A stretch of 64,000 bases of DNA. Origin: Collimonas sp. OK412. Lineage in GTDB: Bacteria; Pseudomonadota; Gammaproteobacteria; Burkholderiales; Burkholderiaceae_D. This document shows positions 44,070 to 53,437 of the stretch, piece after piece. The notes beneath the pieces were generated by a model. That model was not told the DNA's origin, ran no database searches, and worked only from the letters and a program-made list of their open reading frames with translations. The stretch lies in assembly GCF_900112135.1 (NCBI RefSeq), contig NZ_FOLC01000013.1, positions 62,001 through 126,000 on the forward strand. The letters are read 5' to 3'. The stretch's first letter is position 1. Each line of letters opens with the position of its first letter. The position numbers and the translations under genes are program-made.

Positions 44070-47000
44070 GCAACCGCCAAACGCATCGACTGCAGAGCGG
44101 CGGCCGCATAGACCGCGGCGCGGCGCTCAGCTTTACCTTCAACGGCAAGAGTTACCAGGGTTTCCAGGGCGATACGCTGGCCTCGGCGCTGCTGGCGAAC
44201 GGCGTGCATTTTGTGGCGCGCAGCTGGAAATACCATCGTCCGCGCGGCATCGTCACCGCCGGCGTGGAAGAACCGAATGCGCTGGTGCAGCTGGAAACCG
44301 GCGCTTACACGGTGCCCAACGCCCGCGCCACCGAAATCGAGCTGTACCAGGGCTTGAGCGCGGCCAGCGTTAATGCCAGCCCCAGCATCGAGAACGACCG
44401 GATGGCGGTGAACCAGCTGTTTGCCCGTTTCATCCCGGCCGGTTTCTATTACAAGACATTCAAGTGGCCGCGCAGCTGGTGGGGCAAGTACGAAGAAGTG
44501 ATACGGGAAGCGGCCGGCTTCGGCAAGGCGCCGACCGAGCTCGATCCTGACCGCTACGAAAAGACCTACGCGCATTGCGATGTGCTGGTTGCAGGCGCCG
44601 GTCCGGCCGGTCTGGCGGCGGCATGGGTGGCCGCCAGCTCCGGCGCGCGGGTGGTGCTGGTCGACGACCAGTCGGAACTGGGCGGCAGCCTGCTGTCCGG
44701 GCCGGCGGTGATCGACGGTTTGCCTGCCGCCGAGTGGGTGGCAAAGATCAGCGCCGACCTGAGGCGTTTGCCGGAAGTGACGATCTTGTCGCGCAGCACG
44801 GTATTCGGCTACCAGGACCACAACCTGCTGACCGTGACCCAGCGCCTGAGCGAGCATTTGCCGCTGGCGGCGCGCGGCCTGGTGCGCGAGCGCCTGTGGA
44901 AAGTGCGCGCCAAGCACGTGATACTGGCTACCGGCGCCCATGAGCGGCCGATCGTGTTTGGCAACAACGACCTGCCAGGCATCATGCTGGCGTCGGCGGT
45001 ATCGACCTATATCCACCGCTACGGCGTGCTGCCGGGGCGCAAGGCAGTGATCTTCACCAATAACGACGATGCTTACCAGACCGCGCTGGACCTGAAGGCC
45101 AATGGCGCCGAAGTGACCGTGGTCGACCCGCGCCCGGCCGGCAGCAGCAGCTTGCCGGCTGCCGCCAGGCGGCAGGGCGTCAACATTATCAACGACGCCG
45201 TGGTGGTGACTGCCAGCGGCGGCCGCCATGTCAAGCTGGTGGAGGTGGTGCGTCACCAGGATGGCGTGCCGGGACAGTTCATCACCTCGGTTTCCTGCGA
45301 CCTGCTGGGCGTGTCGGGCGGCTGGAATCCGGTGATCCACCTGTTTGCCCAGTCCGGCGGCAAGGCCCACTGGAGTAACGAGAAGGCTTGTTTTGTGCCG
45401 GGCTCGGCGATGCAAAAGGAAACCAGCGCGGGCGCCGCCAACGGCGATTTCAGCCTCGGCGGCGCCTTGCGCGACGGTGCTCTGGCGGCCCGGCAAGCGA
45501 TCCTTGCAGCCGGCCTGAAGCCGGTGGCGCTGCCCAACTGGAAAGTGGCTGAGCTGTCCGAAGCCGCCATCTTGCCCTTGTGGCTGGTGGGCGACCGCAA
45601 GCAGGTGGGGCGCGGCCCCAAGCAGTTCGTCGATTACCAGAACGACGTTTCGGCGGCGGACATCTACCTGGCGGCGCGCGAGGGCTACCACTCGGTGGAA
45701 CACGTCAAGCGGTACACCGCGCTCGGCTTCGGCACCGACCAGGGCAAGCTCGGTAATATCAACGGCATGGCGATCCTGGCTGAAGTGCTGGGCAAGACCA
45801 TCCCGGAAACCGGCACCACCACCTTCCGCCCGAACTACACGCCGGTAACCTTCGGCACCGTGGCCGGGCGCGAACTGGGCGAGTTCCTGACGCCGATCCG
45901 CAAGACCTGCATCCATCCCTGGCACCAGGAGCAGGGCGCCTTGTTTGAAGATGTCGGCAACTGGAAACGGCCATGGTATTACCCGCGCGGCAAGGAAGAC
46001 CTGCACGCCGCGGTGGCGCGCGAATGCCTGGCGGCGCGCAACAGCGTCGGCATCCTGGATGCTTCGACCCTGGGCAAGATCGATGTGCAGGGGCCGGATG
46101 CGGTGACCTTGCTGAACTGGATCTACACCAATCCGTGGAACAAGCTGGAAGTCGGCAAATGCCGCTACGGCCTGATGCTGGATGAAAACGGCATGGTGTT
46201 CGACGACGGCGTCACGGTGCGCCTGGGCGAACAGCATTTCCTGATGAGCACCACCACCGGCGGCGCGGCGCGCGTGCTGGACTGGATGGAGCGCTGGCTG
46301 CAGACCGAATGGCCGCACCTGAAGGTCAACCTGACTTCCGTGACCGACCACTTCGCGACGTTTGCGGTGGTGGGGCCGAATGCCCGGCGCGTGCTGCAGA
46401 AAGTGTGCAAGGACATTGATTTCTCGAACGAGAAATTCCCGTTCATGTCGTTCCGCGAAGGCAGCATCAACAGCGTGTTCACCCGCATCATGCGCATCAG
46501 CTTTTCCGGCGAACTGTCGTATGAGGTCAACGTGCCGGCCAACATGGGGCGCGCGATCTGGGATGCGATCATCGAAGCCGGCCAGGAATTCGATATCACG
46601 CCTTACGGCACCGAGACCATGCACGTGCTGCGGGCAGAGAAGGGCTACATCATCGTCGGCCAGGATACCGATGGCTCGGTGACGCCATTCGACCTCGGCA
46701 TGGGCGGCCTGGTCGCCAAATCCAAGGATTTCCTCGGCAAGCGTTCGCTGATCCGTTCCGATACCGCGCGCGGCGACCGCAAGCAGCTGGTCGGACTGCT
46801 GAGCGATGACAAGGATGTTGTCTTGCCCGAAGGCAGCCAGATCCTGGCGGAGCCGAGCAATGAACCGGTGGCCGACATGATAGGGCACGTGACGTCCAGC
46901 TATTTCAGCCCGATCCTGCAGCGCTCGATTGCATTCGCGCTGATCAAGGGTGGCCTCGGCAAGATGGGGCAGGAAGTCAGCATTCCGCTGGCGAACGGAC

Positions 47001-47071
47001 GCAATCTCGCGGCCAAGATCAGCAGCTTGGTGTTTTACGATGCAGAAGGAGTCCGTCAACATGTTGAATGA
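44066..47071 (+). CDS. soxA: Sarcosine oxidase alpha subunit
   Basis: The 1001-residue subunit carries, in order, an N-terminal ferredoxin-like domain (about 15-95, without the full Fe-S cysteines), an NAD-binding flavoprotein-like domain (VAGAGPAGLAAAWVAASSG at about 175), and a C-terminal GcvT-like tetrahydrofolate-binding half (about 620-1000). Here the methyl group of sarcosine is captured as 5,10-methylene-tetrahydrofolate. Length is normal for the family. It shares ATGA with soxD and overlaps soxG by 11 bases. A 1094-codon minus-strand frame over it is only a shadow. Confidence 0.96.
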   Translation: MSNRQTHRLQSGGRIDRGAALSFTFNGKSYQGFQGDTLASALLANGVHFVARSWKYHRPRGIVTAGVEEPNALVQLETGAYTVPNARATEIELYQGLSAASVNASPSIENDRMAVNQLFARFIPAGFYYKTFKWPRSWWGKYEEVIREAAGFGKAPTELDPDRYEKTYAHCDVLVAGAGPAGLAAAWVAASSGARVVLVDDQSELGGSLLSGPAVIDGLPAAEWVAKISADLRRLPEVTILSRSTVFGYQDHNLLTVTQRLSEHLPLAARGLVRERLWKVRAKHVILATGAHERPIVFGNNDLPGIMLASAVSTYIHRYGVLPGRKAVIFTNNDDAYQTALDLKANGAEVTVVDPRPAGSSSLPAAARRQGVNIINDAVVVTASGGRHVKLVEVVRHQDGVPGQFITSVSCDLLGVSGGWNPVIHLFAQSGGKAHWSNEKACFVPGSAMQKETSAGAANGDFSLGGALRDGALAARQAILAAGLKPVALPNWKVAELSEAAILPLWLVGDRKQVGRGPKQFVDYQNDVSAADIYLAAREGYHSVEHVKRYTALGFGTDQGKLGNINGMAILAEVLGKTIPETGTTTFRPNYTPVTFGTVAGRELGEFLTPIRKTCIHPWHQEQGALFEDVGNWKRPWYYPRGKEDLHAAVARECLAARNSVGILDASTLGKIDVQGPDAVTLLNWIYTNPWNKLEVGKCRYGLMLDENGMVFDDGVTVRLGEQHFLMSTTTGGAARVLDWMERWLQTEWPHLKVNLTSVTDHFATFAVVGPNARRVLQKVCKDIDFSNEKFPFMSFREGSINSVFTRIMRISFSGELSYEVNVPANMGRAIWDAIIEAGQEFDITPYGTETMHVLRAEKGYIIVGQDTDGSVTPFDLGMGGLVAKSKDFLGKRSLIRSDTARGDRKQLVGLLSDDKDVVLPEGSQILAEPSNEPVADMIGHVTSSYFSPILQRSIAFALIKGGLGKMGQEVSIPLANGRNLAAKISSLVFYDAEGVRQHVE

Positions 47072-47666
47072 AACCCAGCTTTTCCAGGTGCAGCAGGAAT
47101 CGCCGTTCACCGAACTGACGCAAATGCTGGCGCCGCTTGCGGCGGGCGCCAACGCAGCCGTCAGCATGGAGGAGAAACCCTTCCTTGAATTGATCAACCT
47201 CAAGGGCGGGGCGGAATCCACGGTATTGCAGAAAGCTGTCAAAAGCCTCACAGGCGCGGTTTTGCCGCTGCAGCCGAACACGGTAAGCGACAGCGAACAG
47301 TTCGCCATCTACTGGCTGGCGCCCAACGAATGGCTGATCCAGTCGAAGCAGCCGCGCCTGCCGGCGCTGTGCACCGACCTGGCCGGCGCGCTGGCGGGAG
47401 AGTTTGCTTCCGTGGTGGATGTCAGCAGCGGCAACACCAGCCTGGTGCTCAGCGGAACGAAGGCGCGCGAGGTGCTGCAGAAGGGGTGTCCGCTGGATTT
47501 CCATCCGGCTGTGTTCACGCTTGGCCAATGCGCCCAGAGTCATTTCTTCAAGGCCGGCGTCTTGCTGCGGCCGCTGGCCGATGATGCGTATGAACTGGTC
47601 ATCCGGCGCAGCTTCGCTGACTATTTCGGCCGTATCCTGCTCGACGCTTGCCAGGAGTATCTATGA
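47061..47666 (+). CDS. soxG: Sarcosine oxidase gamma subunit
   Basis: The 201-residue subunit has the SoxG pattern QFAIYWLAPNEWLI and SSGNTSLVLSGTKAREVLQKGCPLD-type region (the key Cys-Pro-Leu-Asp near residue 145), ending RSFADYFGRILLDA. AAGGAG precedes ATG 47061. Longer frames upstream overlap soxA. The stop forms ATGA with a downstream 81-codon frame. purU, which often follows soxG, is not found here. Confidence 0.93.
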   Translation: MLNETQLFQVQQESPFTELTQMLAPLAAGANAAVSMEEKPFLELINLKGGAESTVLQKAVKSLTGAVLPLQPNTVSDSEQFAIYWLAPNEWLIQSKQPRLPALCTDLAGALAGEFASVVDVSSGNTSLVLSGTKAREVLQKGCPLDFHPAVFTLGQCAQSHFFKAGVLLRPLADDAYELVIRRSFADYFGRILLDACQEYL

Positions 47667-47908
47667 TCCCAGATTCCCCAGTTGACCGCTTACTTTTGTC
47701 TGAAGCTCCGAGGCGCGCATATTTGTTTTCATTCGATAAGTGTAGTCAATTGGATGGCGAGCGCTACAGGCGCGATTGCACATTTTTCCGGCCCTCTGGC
47801 GTCGTTGCTTCTCCTAGCGGACTGCAGTCCGCGTCGTCGTCGCGCCTAGCCAGAGAACCGGAAAAATGCACACTCGCACCAGTCCAACTGAGGATTCTGG
47901 GATTATGA
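47663..47908 (+). CDS. Possible 81-residue linker ORF between soxG and folB
   Basis: The frame starts at an ATG that shares ATGA with the soxG stop (47663-47666) and ends at a TGA that shares ATGA with the folB start (47905-47908). GGAG lies 5 bases before its ATG. The peptide has no recognisable domain, and most of its second half is encoded by the palindromic repeat at 47769-47880. It may be a chance frame or a translation relay that lets ribosomes cross the repeat. I do not claim a functional protein. Confidence 0.3.
   Translation: MIPDSPVDRLLLSEAPRRAYLFSFDKCSQLDGERYRRDCTFFRPSGVVASPSGLQSASSSRLAREPEKCTLAPVQLRILGL
47769..47880. repeat. ~110-bp imperfect palindrome between soxG and folB
   Basis: Outer arms contain GCACATTTTTCCGG...CTCTGGC and GCCAGAGAACCGGAAAAATGC, and the centre is the palindrome GCGGACTGCAGTCCGC. 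The plan (long imperfect arms plus a short strict palindrome) is like the element at 54453-54574, though the bases differ. Probably a dispersed intergenic element. Confidence 0.75.
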
Positions 47909-48345
47909 AAAATGAAAACATCGCTAGCGGCGTCCGCTGGCAGATCTTCGTCGAAGCCTTGTCGACGATCACGCGCATCGGCCTGCATCCGCATGAGCAT
48001 GAAAAGCCGCAGCCGGTGGAGCTGGATATCGAGCTGTCCTACCGCACCGGCGGCGGCCAGCACGATGACGACGCCGCTTCGGTGATCGACTACGATCATT
48101 ACTGCGGCGTGGTGACTGCTTTCCTGCAGGCCAAGCCGCACACCCGCCTGCTGGAGACGCTGGCGTCGGAAGTCGCCAGCCTGTCGTTCCGCGAATTCCC
48201 CATGCTGGATGAAATCCGGGTTGCGATCCACAAACCGAAGATCCGTCCCAATACCGCGCGGCTGGGCGTGGCTTCGAGCTGGACGCGCTGGAGTTATGAG
48301 ACGCTGCTGATACAGCAGCCGCTGGAAAGCAGCGTCGCAGCCTGA
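47905..48345 (+). CDS. FolB-family dihydroneopterin aldolase-like protein
   Basis: The 146-residue protein has the FolB/FolX tunnel fold: VEALSTITRIGLHPHEHEKPQPV (with the conserved His/Glu pair), LLETLASEVASLSF and the VAIHKPKIRPN segment that holds the active-site lysine. FolB converts dihydroneopterin to the pterin precursor of folate. Linked to sarcosine oxidase, it may raise folate supply for methylene-tetrahydrofolate handling; this is inference. The start at 47905 is preferred to 47866 because the latter lies in the repeat. A terminator follows. Confidence 0.78.
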   Translation: MKNENIASGVRWQIFVEALSTITRIGLHPHEHEKPQPVELDIELSYRTGGGQHDDDAASVIDYDHYCGVVTAFLQAKPHTRLLETLASEVASLSFREFPMLDEIRVAIHKPKIRPNTARLGVASSWTRWSYETLLIQQPLESSVAA

Positions 48346-48377
48346 CATTGGCATGATGGCAGTAATCTTCCGATGGC

Positions 48378-48402
48378 AAGCCCGCATGCGCGGGCTTTTT
48401 TT
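48378..48402 (+). terminator. Rho-independent terminator after folB
   Basis: AAGCCCGC-ATGC-GCGGGC followed by seven T, about 35 bp after the folB stop. It marks the end of the sdaA-sox-folB transcript. Confidence 0.88.
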
Positions 48403-48641
48403 ATGCGGCACTGCGGAATAAGTTAGGCTGGTATTTTTCGCGGTAACGCTGCAAGTTGCCCGGGATTCGTCTACCATTTGTCATGAGCCGCACAATTCAA
48501 ACCACGATCCCACGGGATAATTTCCCTTTCCAAAAAGCATCTTCCCCAGCAGAGATATCGGTCGCCGGGAAACCGCATCGATAGACATTGTGATAATGTC
48601 GCTGCCACCGAATTTTCATTAGCGTACCCAGGAGACCATCA

Positions 48642-50951
48642 ATGAGCACCCCTACCACTCTTTCTGCGGCCGAGCAGGCCCTGCGCGACGCTGCGCTCGA
48701 GTACCATCGCAGCCCGACGCGCGGCAAGATCGCCGTGGTGCCGACCAAGCCCCTGTCGAACCAGCGCGACCTGTCGCTGGCGTATTCGCCCGGCGTCGCC
48801 TATGCCTGCCTGGCGATCCACGAAGATCCAGAGATGGCGGTGGAATACACCTCGCGCGCCAACCTGGTGGGCGTGGTCACCAACGGCACCGCGGTGCTAG
48901 GCCTGGGCGACATCGGGCCGCTGGCCGGCAAGCCGGTCATGGAAGGCAAGGGCTGCCTGTTCCACAATTTTGCCGGCATCGACGTGTTCGACATCGAACT
49001 GGCCGAGCGCGACCCGGACAAGCTGGTCGAGATCATCGCCGCGCTGGAGCCGACGCTGGGCGGCATCAACCTGGAAGACATCAAGGCGCCGGAATGTTTC
49101 TATATCGAGAAGAAGCTGCGCGAACGCATGAAGATCCCGGTCTTCCACGACGACCAGCACGGCACCGCGATCATTTCCTCGGCAGCCTTGCTGAACGGCC
49201 TGGAGCTGGTCAACAAAAAGATCGGCGAAGTCAAGCTGGTGGCTTCCGGCGCCGGCGCGGCGGCGATTGCCTGCCTCGACCTGATGGTCGAGCTGGGCGT
49301 CAAGCGTGAAAACATTTTTGTCTGCGACTCGCGCGGCGTGATCCATGACAAGCGCGAAGACAAGCTGGATGTGTCCAAGCAGCGCTATCAGCAAACCACC
49401 AATGCCCGCACCCTGGCCGACGCGATTGTCGGCGCCGATGTGTTCCTCGGCTGCTCGGCGCCCGGCGTGCTGACCCAGGACATGGTCAGGGCCATGGGTT
49501 CGCAGCCCATCATCCTGGCATTGGCCAACCCGGAACCGGAAATCCGCCCGGAGCTGGCGCTGGAAGCGCGGCCGGACTGCATCATCGCCACCGGCCGTTC
49601 GGACTATCCGAACCAGGTCAACAACGTTTTGTGCTTCCCTTATATTTTCCGCGGCGCGCTCGATTGCGGCGCCACCAGCATCACGGAAGCGATGAAGGTC
49701 GCCTGCGTGCGCGAGATCGCCGACCTGACCAAGGCCGAGATCAGCGAAGAAGTGGCTTCCGCCTATGCCGGCCAGGAACTGCATTTCGGTCCTGAATACC
49801 TCATCCCGAAGCCGTTCGATTCACGCCTGATCCTGCGTATCGCGCCTGCGGTCGCCCGCGCCGCCGAAGAGTCGGGCGTGGCGACGCGTCCGATCAAGGA
49901 CATGGAGGCTTATCGCCAGTCGCTGATGCGTTTCGTCAGCCATACCGGCATGTTCATGCGTCCGGTGTTCGTCGCGGCGCGCGGCGAGCCGCAGCGTATC
50001 GTCTACGCTGAGGGCGAGGATGAGCGCGTATTGCGCGCGGTGCAGATCGCGCTCGAAGAAAAGCTGGTGCGGCCGATCCTGATCGGCCGTCCGGCGGTGA
50101 TCGAGGCACGCATCAAGCGCGCCGGCTTGCGTTTGCAGGCAGGGCGCGATTTCGAGCTGATCAATCCGGAAGACGATGTGCGTTTCCGCCAGTACTGGGA
50201 AACCTACCACGAGATCAAGGCGCGCGACGGCGTTACGCCGGAGATGGCGAAATCGACGCTGCGCCGTTCGAACACCACCATCGCCTCGCTGCTGGTCAAG
50301 CTGGGCGACGCCGACGGCATGCTGTGCGGCCTGGTCGGGCGTTTCGACAACCACCTGGAACATGTGAGCGACATCATCGGCCTGCGTGACGGCGCCAAGT
50401 GCTTCGCTACCATGAACGGCCTGGTGCTGGACAAGCACACCTTGTTCATCGCCGACACTTTCGTCAACGACGATCCGGACGCCGAGCAGCTGGCCGATAT
50501 CGCGGCGATGGCGGTGGAAGAGGTGCGGCGTTTCGGCGTGCCGCCCAAGGTGGCGTTCCTGTCGCATTCGATGTTCGGTTCCAGCACGCGGCCGTCGGCC
50601 AAGAAAATGCGCGCCGCGCGCGATCTGTTCGTCAAGCGCATGCCGGACGTCGAAGCCGATGGCGAGATGCACGGCGATGCAGCCTTGAGCGCGGAGGTGA
50701 GGGCGCAGTTCCTGCCGAAATCCACGCTCAGCGGCGATGCCAATGTGCTGGTGACGCCGAACCTGGACGCCGCCAATATCCTGTTCAATGTGCTGAAGAT
50801 GACCGGCGGCCAGGGCGTTACAGTGGGGCCGGTATTGCTGGGCGCCGCGGCGCCGGTGCACATCCTGAATCCGTCGGCGACTGTGCGGCGGGTGGTCAAC
50901 ATGACGGCGCTGGTGGTGGCGAACGCGATCTCTGCCAAGCAGGGAGCATAA
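48642..50951 (+). CDS. maeB: NADP-dependent malic enzyme MaeB (malic enzyme plus phosphotransacetylase-like domain)
   Basis: The 769-residue fusion protein decarboxylates malate to pyruvate with NADP. The N-terminal malic domain shows [12 protein letters not shown] and [16 protein letters not shown]; the NAD-binding domain has [17 protein letters not shown] (about 195). The C-terminal third (about 430-769) resembles phosphate acetyltransferase but usually only regulates the enzyme through acetyl-CoA. AGGAG precedes the ATG. It lies next to the betaine island and shares pyruvate with it, but a separate terminator indicates a separate unit. Confidence 0.95.
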   Translation: MSTPTTLSAAEQALRDAALEYHRSPTRGKIAVVPTKPLSNQRDLSLAYSPGVAYACLAIHEDPEMAVEYTSRANLVGVVTNGTAVLGLGDIGPLAGKPVMEGKGCLFHNFAGIDVFDIELAERDPDKLVEIIAALEPTLGGINLEDIKAPECFYIEKKLRERMKIPVFHDDQHGTAIISSAALLNGLELVNKKIGEVKLVASGAGAAAIACLDLMVELGVKRENIFVCDSRGVIHDKREDKLDVSKQRYQQTTNARTLADAIVGADVFLGCSAPGVLTQDMVRAMGSQPIILALANPEPEIRPELALEARPDCIIATGRSDYPNQVNNVLCFPYIFRGALDCGATSITEAMKVACVREIADLTKAEISEEVASAYAGQELHFGPEYLIPKPFDSRLILRIAPAVARAAEESGVATRPIKDMEAYRQSLMRFVSHTGMFMRPVFVAARGEPQRIVYAEGEDERVLRAVQIALEEKLVRPILIGRPAVIEARIKRAGLRLQAGRDFELINPEDDVRFRQYWETYHEIKARDGVTPEMAKSTLRRSNTTIASLLVKLGDADGMLCGLVGRFDNHLEHVSDIIGLRDGAKCFATMNGLVLDKHTLFIADTFVNDDPDAEQLADIAAMAVEEVRRFGVPPKVAFLSHSMFGSSTRPSAKKMRAARDLFVKRMPDVEADGEMHGDAALSAEVRAQFLPKSTLSGDANVLVTPNLDAANILFNVLKMTGGQGVTVGPVLLGAAAPVHILNPSATVRRVVNMTALVVANAISAKQGA

Positions 50952-50957
50952 GCTGAC

Positions 50958-50986
50958 GGGGGACAGGATGCTTGATCCTGTCCCCC
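50958..50986. repeat. 12-bp perfect inverted repeat after maeB
   Basis: GGGGGACAGGAT and ATCCTGTCCCCC pair around a 5-base loop, 7 bp after the maeB stop. There is no T-run, so it is a weak terminator at best. The GGGGACAG word is typical of dispersed REP-like hairpins. Confidence 0.7.
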
Positions 50987-51011
50987 GCTCAATGCAATAC
51001 CTGCAATGCTG

Positions 51012-51290
51012 TCAGTCGAACAGCTCTTGCCAGAAACTCTCTTTCTTCTTCGGCCGGCGGTAATCGCCGTACTGCGACCCCTGCTGCTCCTGACGATATT
51101 CGGGCTGATGCCGGACCGGAGCTGCCGGCTGCGCCCTGGCGCTTGCCAGTTCATGCGTCGATTGCTGGATGATCTTGTCCAGTTCGCCGCGGTCCAGCCA
51201 GACACCGCGGCAGCCGGGACAATAATCGATTTCGATGCCCTGGCGCTCGCTCATGACGAGCTCCTTGTCTTTACATACGGGGCAATGCAT
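51012..51290 (-). CDS. Small zinc-ribbon (TFIIB-type) protein
   Basis: The 92-residue protein begins MHCPVCKDKELVMSERQG and continues DYCPGCRGVWLDRGELD. The two C-P-x-C pairs form a zf-TFIIB zinc ribbon. The C-terminal half is polar and Gln/Arg-rich, ending KKKESFWQELFD. ATG 51290, with GGAG 7 bases upstream, is preferred to the GTG at 51296. Function is unknown; members often bind nucleic acid or act as chaperone-like accessory factors. Confidence 0.82.
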   Translation of the reverse strand: MHCPVCKDKELVMSERQGIEIDYCPGCRGVWLDRGELDKIIQQSTHELASARAQPAAPVRHQPEYRQEQQGSQYGDYRRPKKKESFWQELFD

Positions 51291-51350
51291 AGTCACTCTC
51301 CATAATAATCAAACGTAACCCTGGCAGGCCGTGCAGGCCCTGCCGCGGAT

Positions 51351-52037
51351 TTACTCTTTGTTGACGAATCCCAGCAGCTGCAGCAGGCTGGTGAACAGGT
51401 TGAAAATCGAGACGAACAGGCTGACGGTAGCCATCACATAATTGGTCTCGCCGCCGCGCACGATATTGTTGGTTTCAAACAGGATCATGCCCGACATCAG
51501 CAGCACGAACACCGCGGATACGGTCAGCGACAAGGCCGGGATGCTGAAGAAGATCGCTGCCAGTCCGGCCACGAAAGCCACCAGCACGCCAACCGTCAGC
51601 ATGCCACCCATGAAGGACAGGTCGCGCTTGGTGACCAGCGCGTAGGCGGACATCCCCAGGAAAATGACGGCGGTGCCGGCCAGCGCCATCATCACCGTCA
51701 AGCCGCCGTTAGGCAGGCTCAGGTAATGGCTGACGATCGGTCCCAGGGTGTAGCCCATGAAGCCGGTCAGGGCGAACACCAGCCCCACGCCGAGCCCCTG
51801 GTCACGGTATTTGGTCACCAGGAACAGCAAGCCGAAATAGCCGATCAGGGTAATGATGATGCCGGGCGCGGGCAGGCTGAACGCTATCGAGGCGCCGGCG
51901 ACGATGGCGCTGAAGCCCAGGCACAGCGACAGCAGCAGGTAGGTGTTGCGCAGGACCTTGCGCGCAGCGCCGTCCATCACCGTGGTGGCGGCATGCCTGG
52001 CGCTGCTGTTTCTGAGAGTGTTGTAACGGTTGTTCAT
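51351..52037 (-). CDS. Bax inhibitor-1/YccA-family inner-membrane protein
   Basis: The 228-residue protein has seven hydrophobic helices (from about residue 32) and the C-terminal Bax1-I family pattern SGMILFETNNIVRGGETNYV followed by a final helix. E. coli YccA binds and modulates the FtsH protease at the inner membrane, a likely role here. It is followed on the same strand by the zinc-ribbon gene and preceded by the HPF-like gene (17-bp gap), so the three may be cotranscribed. Confidence 0.88.
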   Translation of the reverse strand: MNNRYNTLRNSSARHAATTVMDGAARKVLRNTYLLLSLCLGFSAIVAGASIAFSLPAPGIIITLIGYFGLLFLVTKYRDQGLGVGLVFALTGFMGYTLGPIVSHYLSLPNGGLTVMMALAGTAVIFLGMSAYALVTKRDLSFMGGMLTVGVLVAFVAGLAAIFFSIPALSLTVSAVFVLLMSGMILFETNNIVRGGETNYVMATVSLFVSIFNLFTSLLQLLGFVNKE

Positions 52038-52054
52038 GATGGTCTTTCGTCAAA

Positions 52055-52417
52055 TTAGATAAGAGCTGGTTCGCTGACCGGCACCGTGTATCTGGTATGC
52101 CGGATCGATTTGGCGCGCGACAGCAGGCGGTCGATGGCTTGTGCGGCGCGATGCGCGGCCTGGTCGACCATGGCCGCGACATCGTTTCCTTTTTCGGTGA
52201 TCACCACGGTCGGCAGGCCGGGCAAGGTCAGCTGGATCTGGCAATGCTTGTCGATGCCGCCCTTGGGGCCGTTCTGGTCGCTGATGCGCACTTTCATTGC
52301 CTGGATGCTGTATTGCCTCCTGTCGAGCGCCAGGCTCAAGCGACGGATAACGTACTCGCGCAGCCTGCGGCTGAGTTTTACACCTTTGGTAGCGACGATG
52401 GCGATAGTCGGTTTCAT
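52055..52417 (-). CDS. HPF/RaiA-type ribosome-associated factor
   Basis: The 120-residue protein has the ribosome hibernation promoting factor fold: GVKLSRRLREYVIRRLSLALDRRQ, then the basic KVRISDQNGPKGGIDKHCQI and TEKGNDVAAMVDQAAHRAAQ. HPF-type proteins bind the small ribosomal subunit and silence it in stationary phase or stress. The single domain (no long C-terminal dimerisation domain) is like short HPF/YfiA. ATG 52417 is chosen; a TTG one codon upstream is possible. Confidence 0.8.
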   Translation of the reverse strand: MKPTIAIVATKGVKLSRRLREYVIRRLSLALDRRQYSIQAMKVRISDQNGPKGGIDKHCQIQLTLPGLPTVVITEKGNDVAAMVDQAAHRAAQAIDRLLSRAKSIRHTRYTVPVSEPALI

Positions 52418-52515
52418 CAAAGACTCCAGTTCGTTTCAGGAGAAATCATCATATAGCCGCGACATGAACTTAAAAAGCGAAGATAATCGAAGAATTACTT
52501 CGGAAAAACGGAACA

Positions 52516-53436
52516 ATGAAGACATCGGGACTGAATTTCCGCCACCTGCATTATTTCTGGGTGGTGGCCAAGGAGGGCAGCGTCACGCGCGCCGCCGAAC
52601 GGCTGGGACTGGCGGTGCAAACCATCAGCGCCCAGCTGTCGCTGCTGGAGCAGGCGATAGGAAAGTCGCTGCTGGCGCCGCAGGGGCGGCGGCTGGTATT
52701 GACCGAAGCAGGACGCCTGGCGCTGGGTTACGCCGACCAGATCTTCCTGCTGGGCGAACAGATGCAGGAGGCGCTTGCCGCCGTCGAAGACGAACCTACC
52801 TTGCGGCTGGCGGTCGGCATTTCGGATTCGCTGCCGAAACTGATCTCGTCGCGCCTGCTGGAAGCCGCGCTGCGCCTGCCGCAACGGGTCAAGCTGGTGT
52901 GTTTCGAGGACAAGTTCGAGTCGCTGCTGGGCGACCTCACCATGCACAAACTGGATGTGGTGCTGACTGACCGGCCGGCGCCGTCCGGCGCGGCATTACG
53001 TGTGTTCAGCCATCTGCTCGGCGAAAGCGACATCGCGCTGTTTGGCAGCAAGGAGCTGGCCAAGCGTTACCGCGCAGGATTCCCGGCCAGCCTGAGCGGC
53101 GCGCCCTTGCTGCTGCCGACCCGCAACAACGTGATCCGCGGCCGCATCGACCATTGGTTCGAGACGCATGAACTGCGGCCGGACGTGGTCGGCGAATTCG
53201 ATGACAATGCGTTGCTGAACACCTTCGGCCGCAACGGCCTGGGCCTGTTTCCGGCGCCGTCGGCGCTCGCCGTAGACGTCGAGGAACAGTTCGGCGCGGT
53301 GCTGATCGGCGAGCTGGACCAGGTGCATGAGCAGTTCTATGCGGTGTCGAATGAGCGCAAGATCAAGCATCCGGCGGTGGAGGCGATTCTGTCAGCGATA
53401 CACGGCAGGGTGTTCACCCCGGTCAAGCGTAAATGA
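52516..53436 (+). CDS. LysR-family regulator, NhaR-like
   Basis: The 306-residue regulator has a LysR helix-turn-helix (FRHLHYFWVVAKEGSVTRAAERLG) and the distinctive TISAQLSLLEQAIGKSL seen in NhaR-type activators of Na+/H+ antiporters. The effector domain (about 90-300) has the typical VVLTDRPAP segment. No nhaA gene is next to it; the divergent HPF/YccA set is the nearest possible target. Effector unknown. Confidence 0.85.
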   Translation: MKTSGLNFRHLHYFWVVAKEGSVTRAAERLGLAVQTISAQLSLLEQAIGKSLLAPQGRRLVLTEAGRLALGYADQIFLLGEQMQEALAAVEDEPTLRLAVGISDSLPKLISSRLLEAALRLPQRVKLVCFEDKFESLLGDLTMHKLDVVLTDRPAPSGAALRVFSHLLGESDIALFGSKELAKRYRAGFPASLSGAPLLLPTRNNVIRGRIDHWFETHELRPDVVGEFDDNALLNTFGRNGLGLFPAPSALAVDVEEQFGAVLIGELDQVHEQFYAVSNERKIKHPAVEAILSAIHGRVFTPVKRK

Positions 53437-53437
53437 G

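Noticed and set aside
44024-47308. 1094-codon minus-strand ORF over soxA
   Set aside because: It is fully antisense to soxBDAG, whose domains are clear. It has no recognisable domain, and long antisense frames are common at this base composition.
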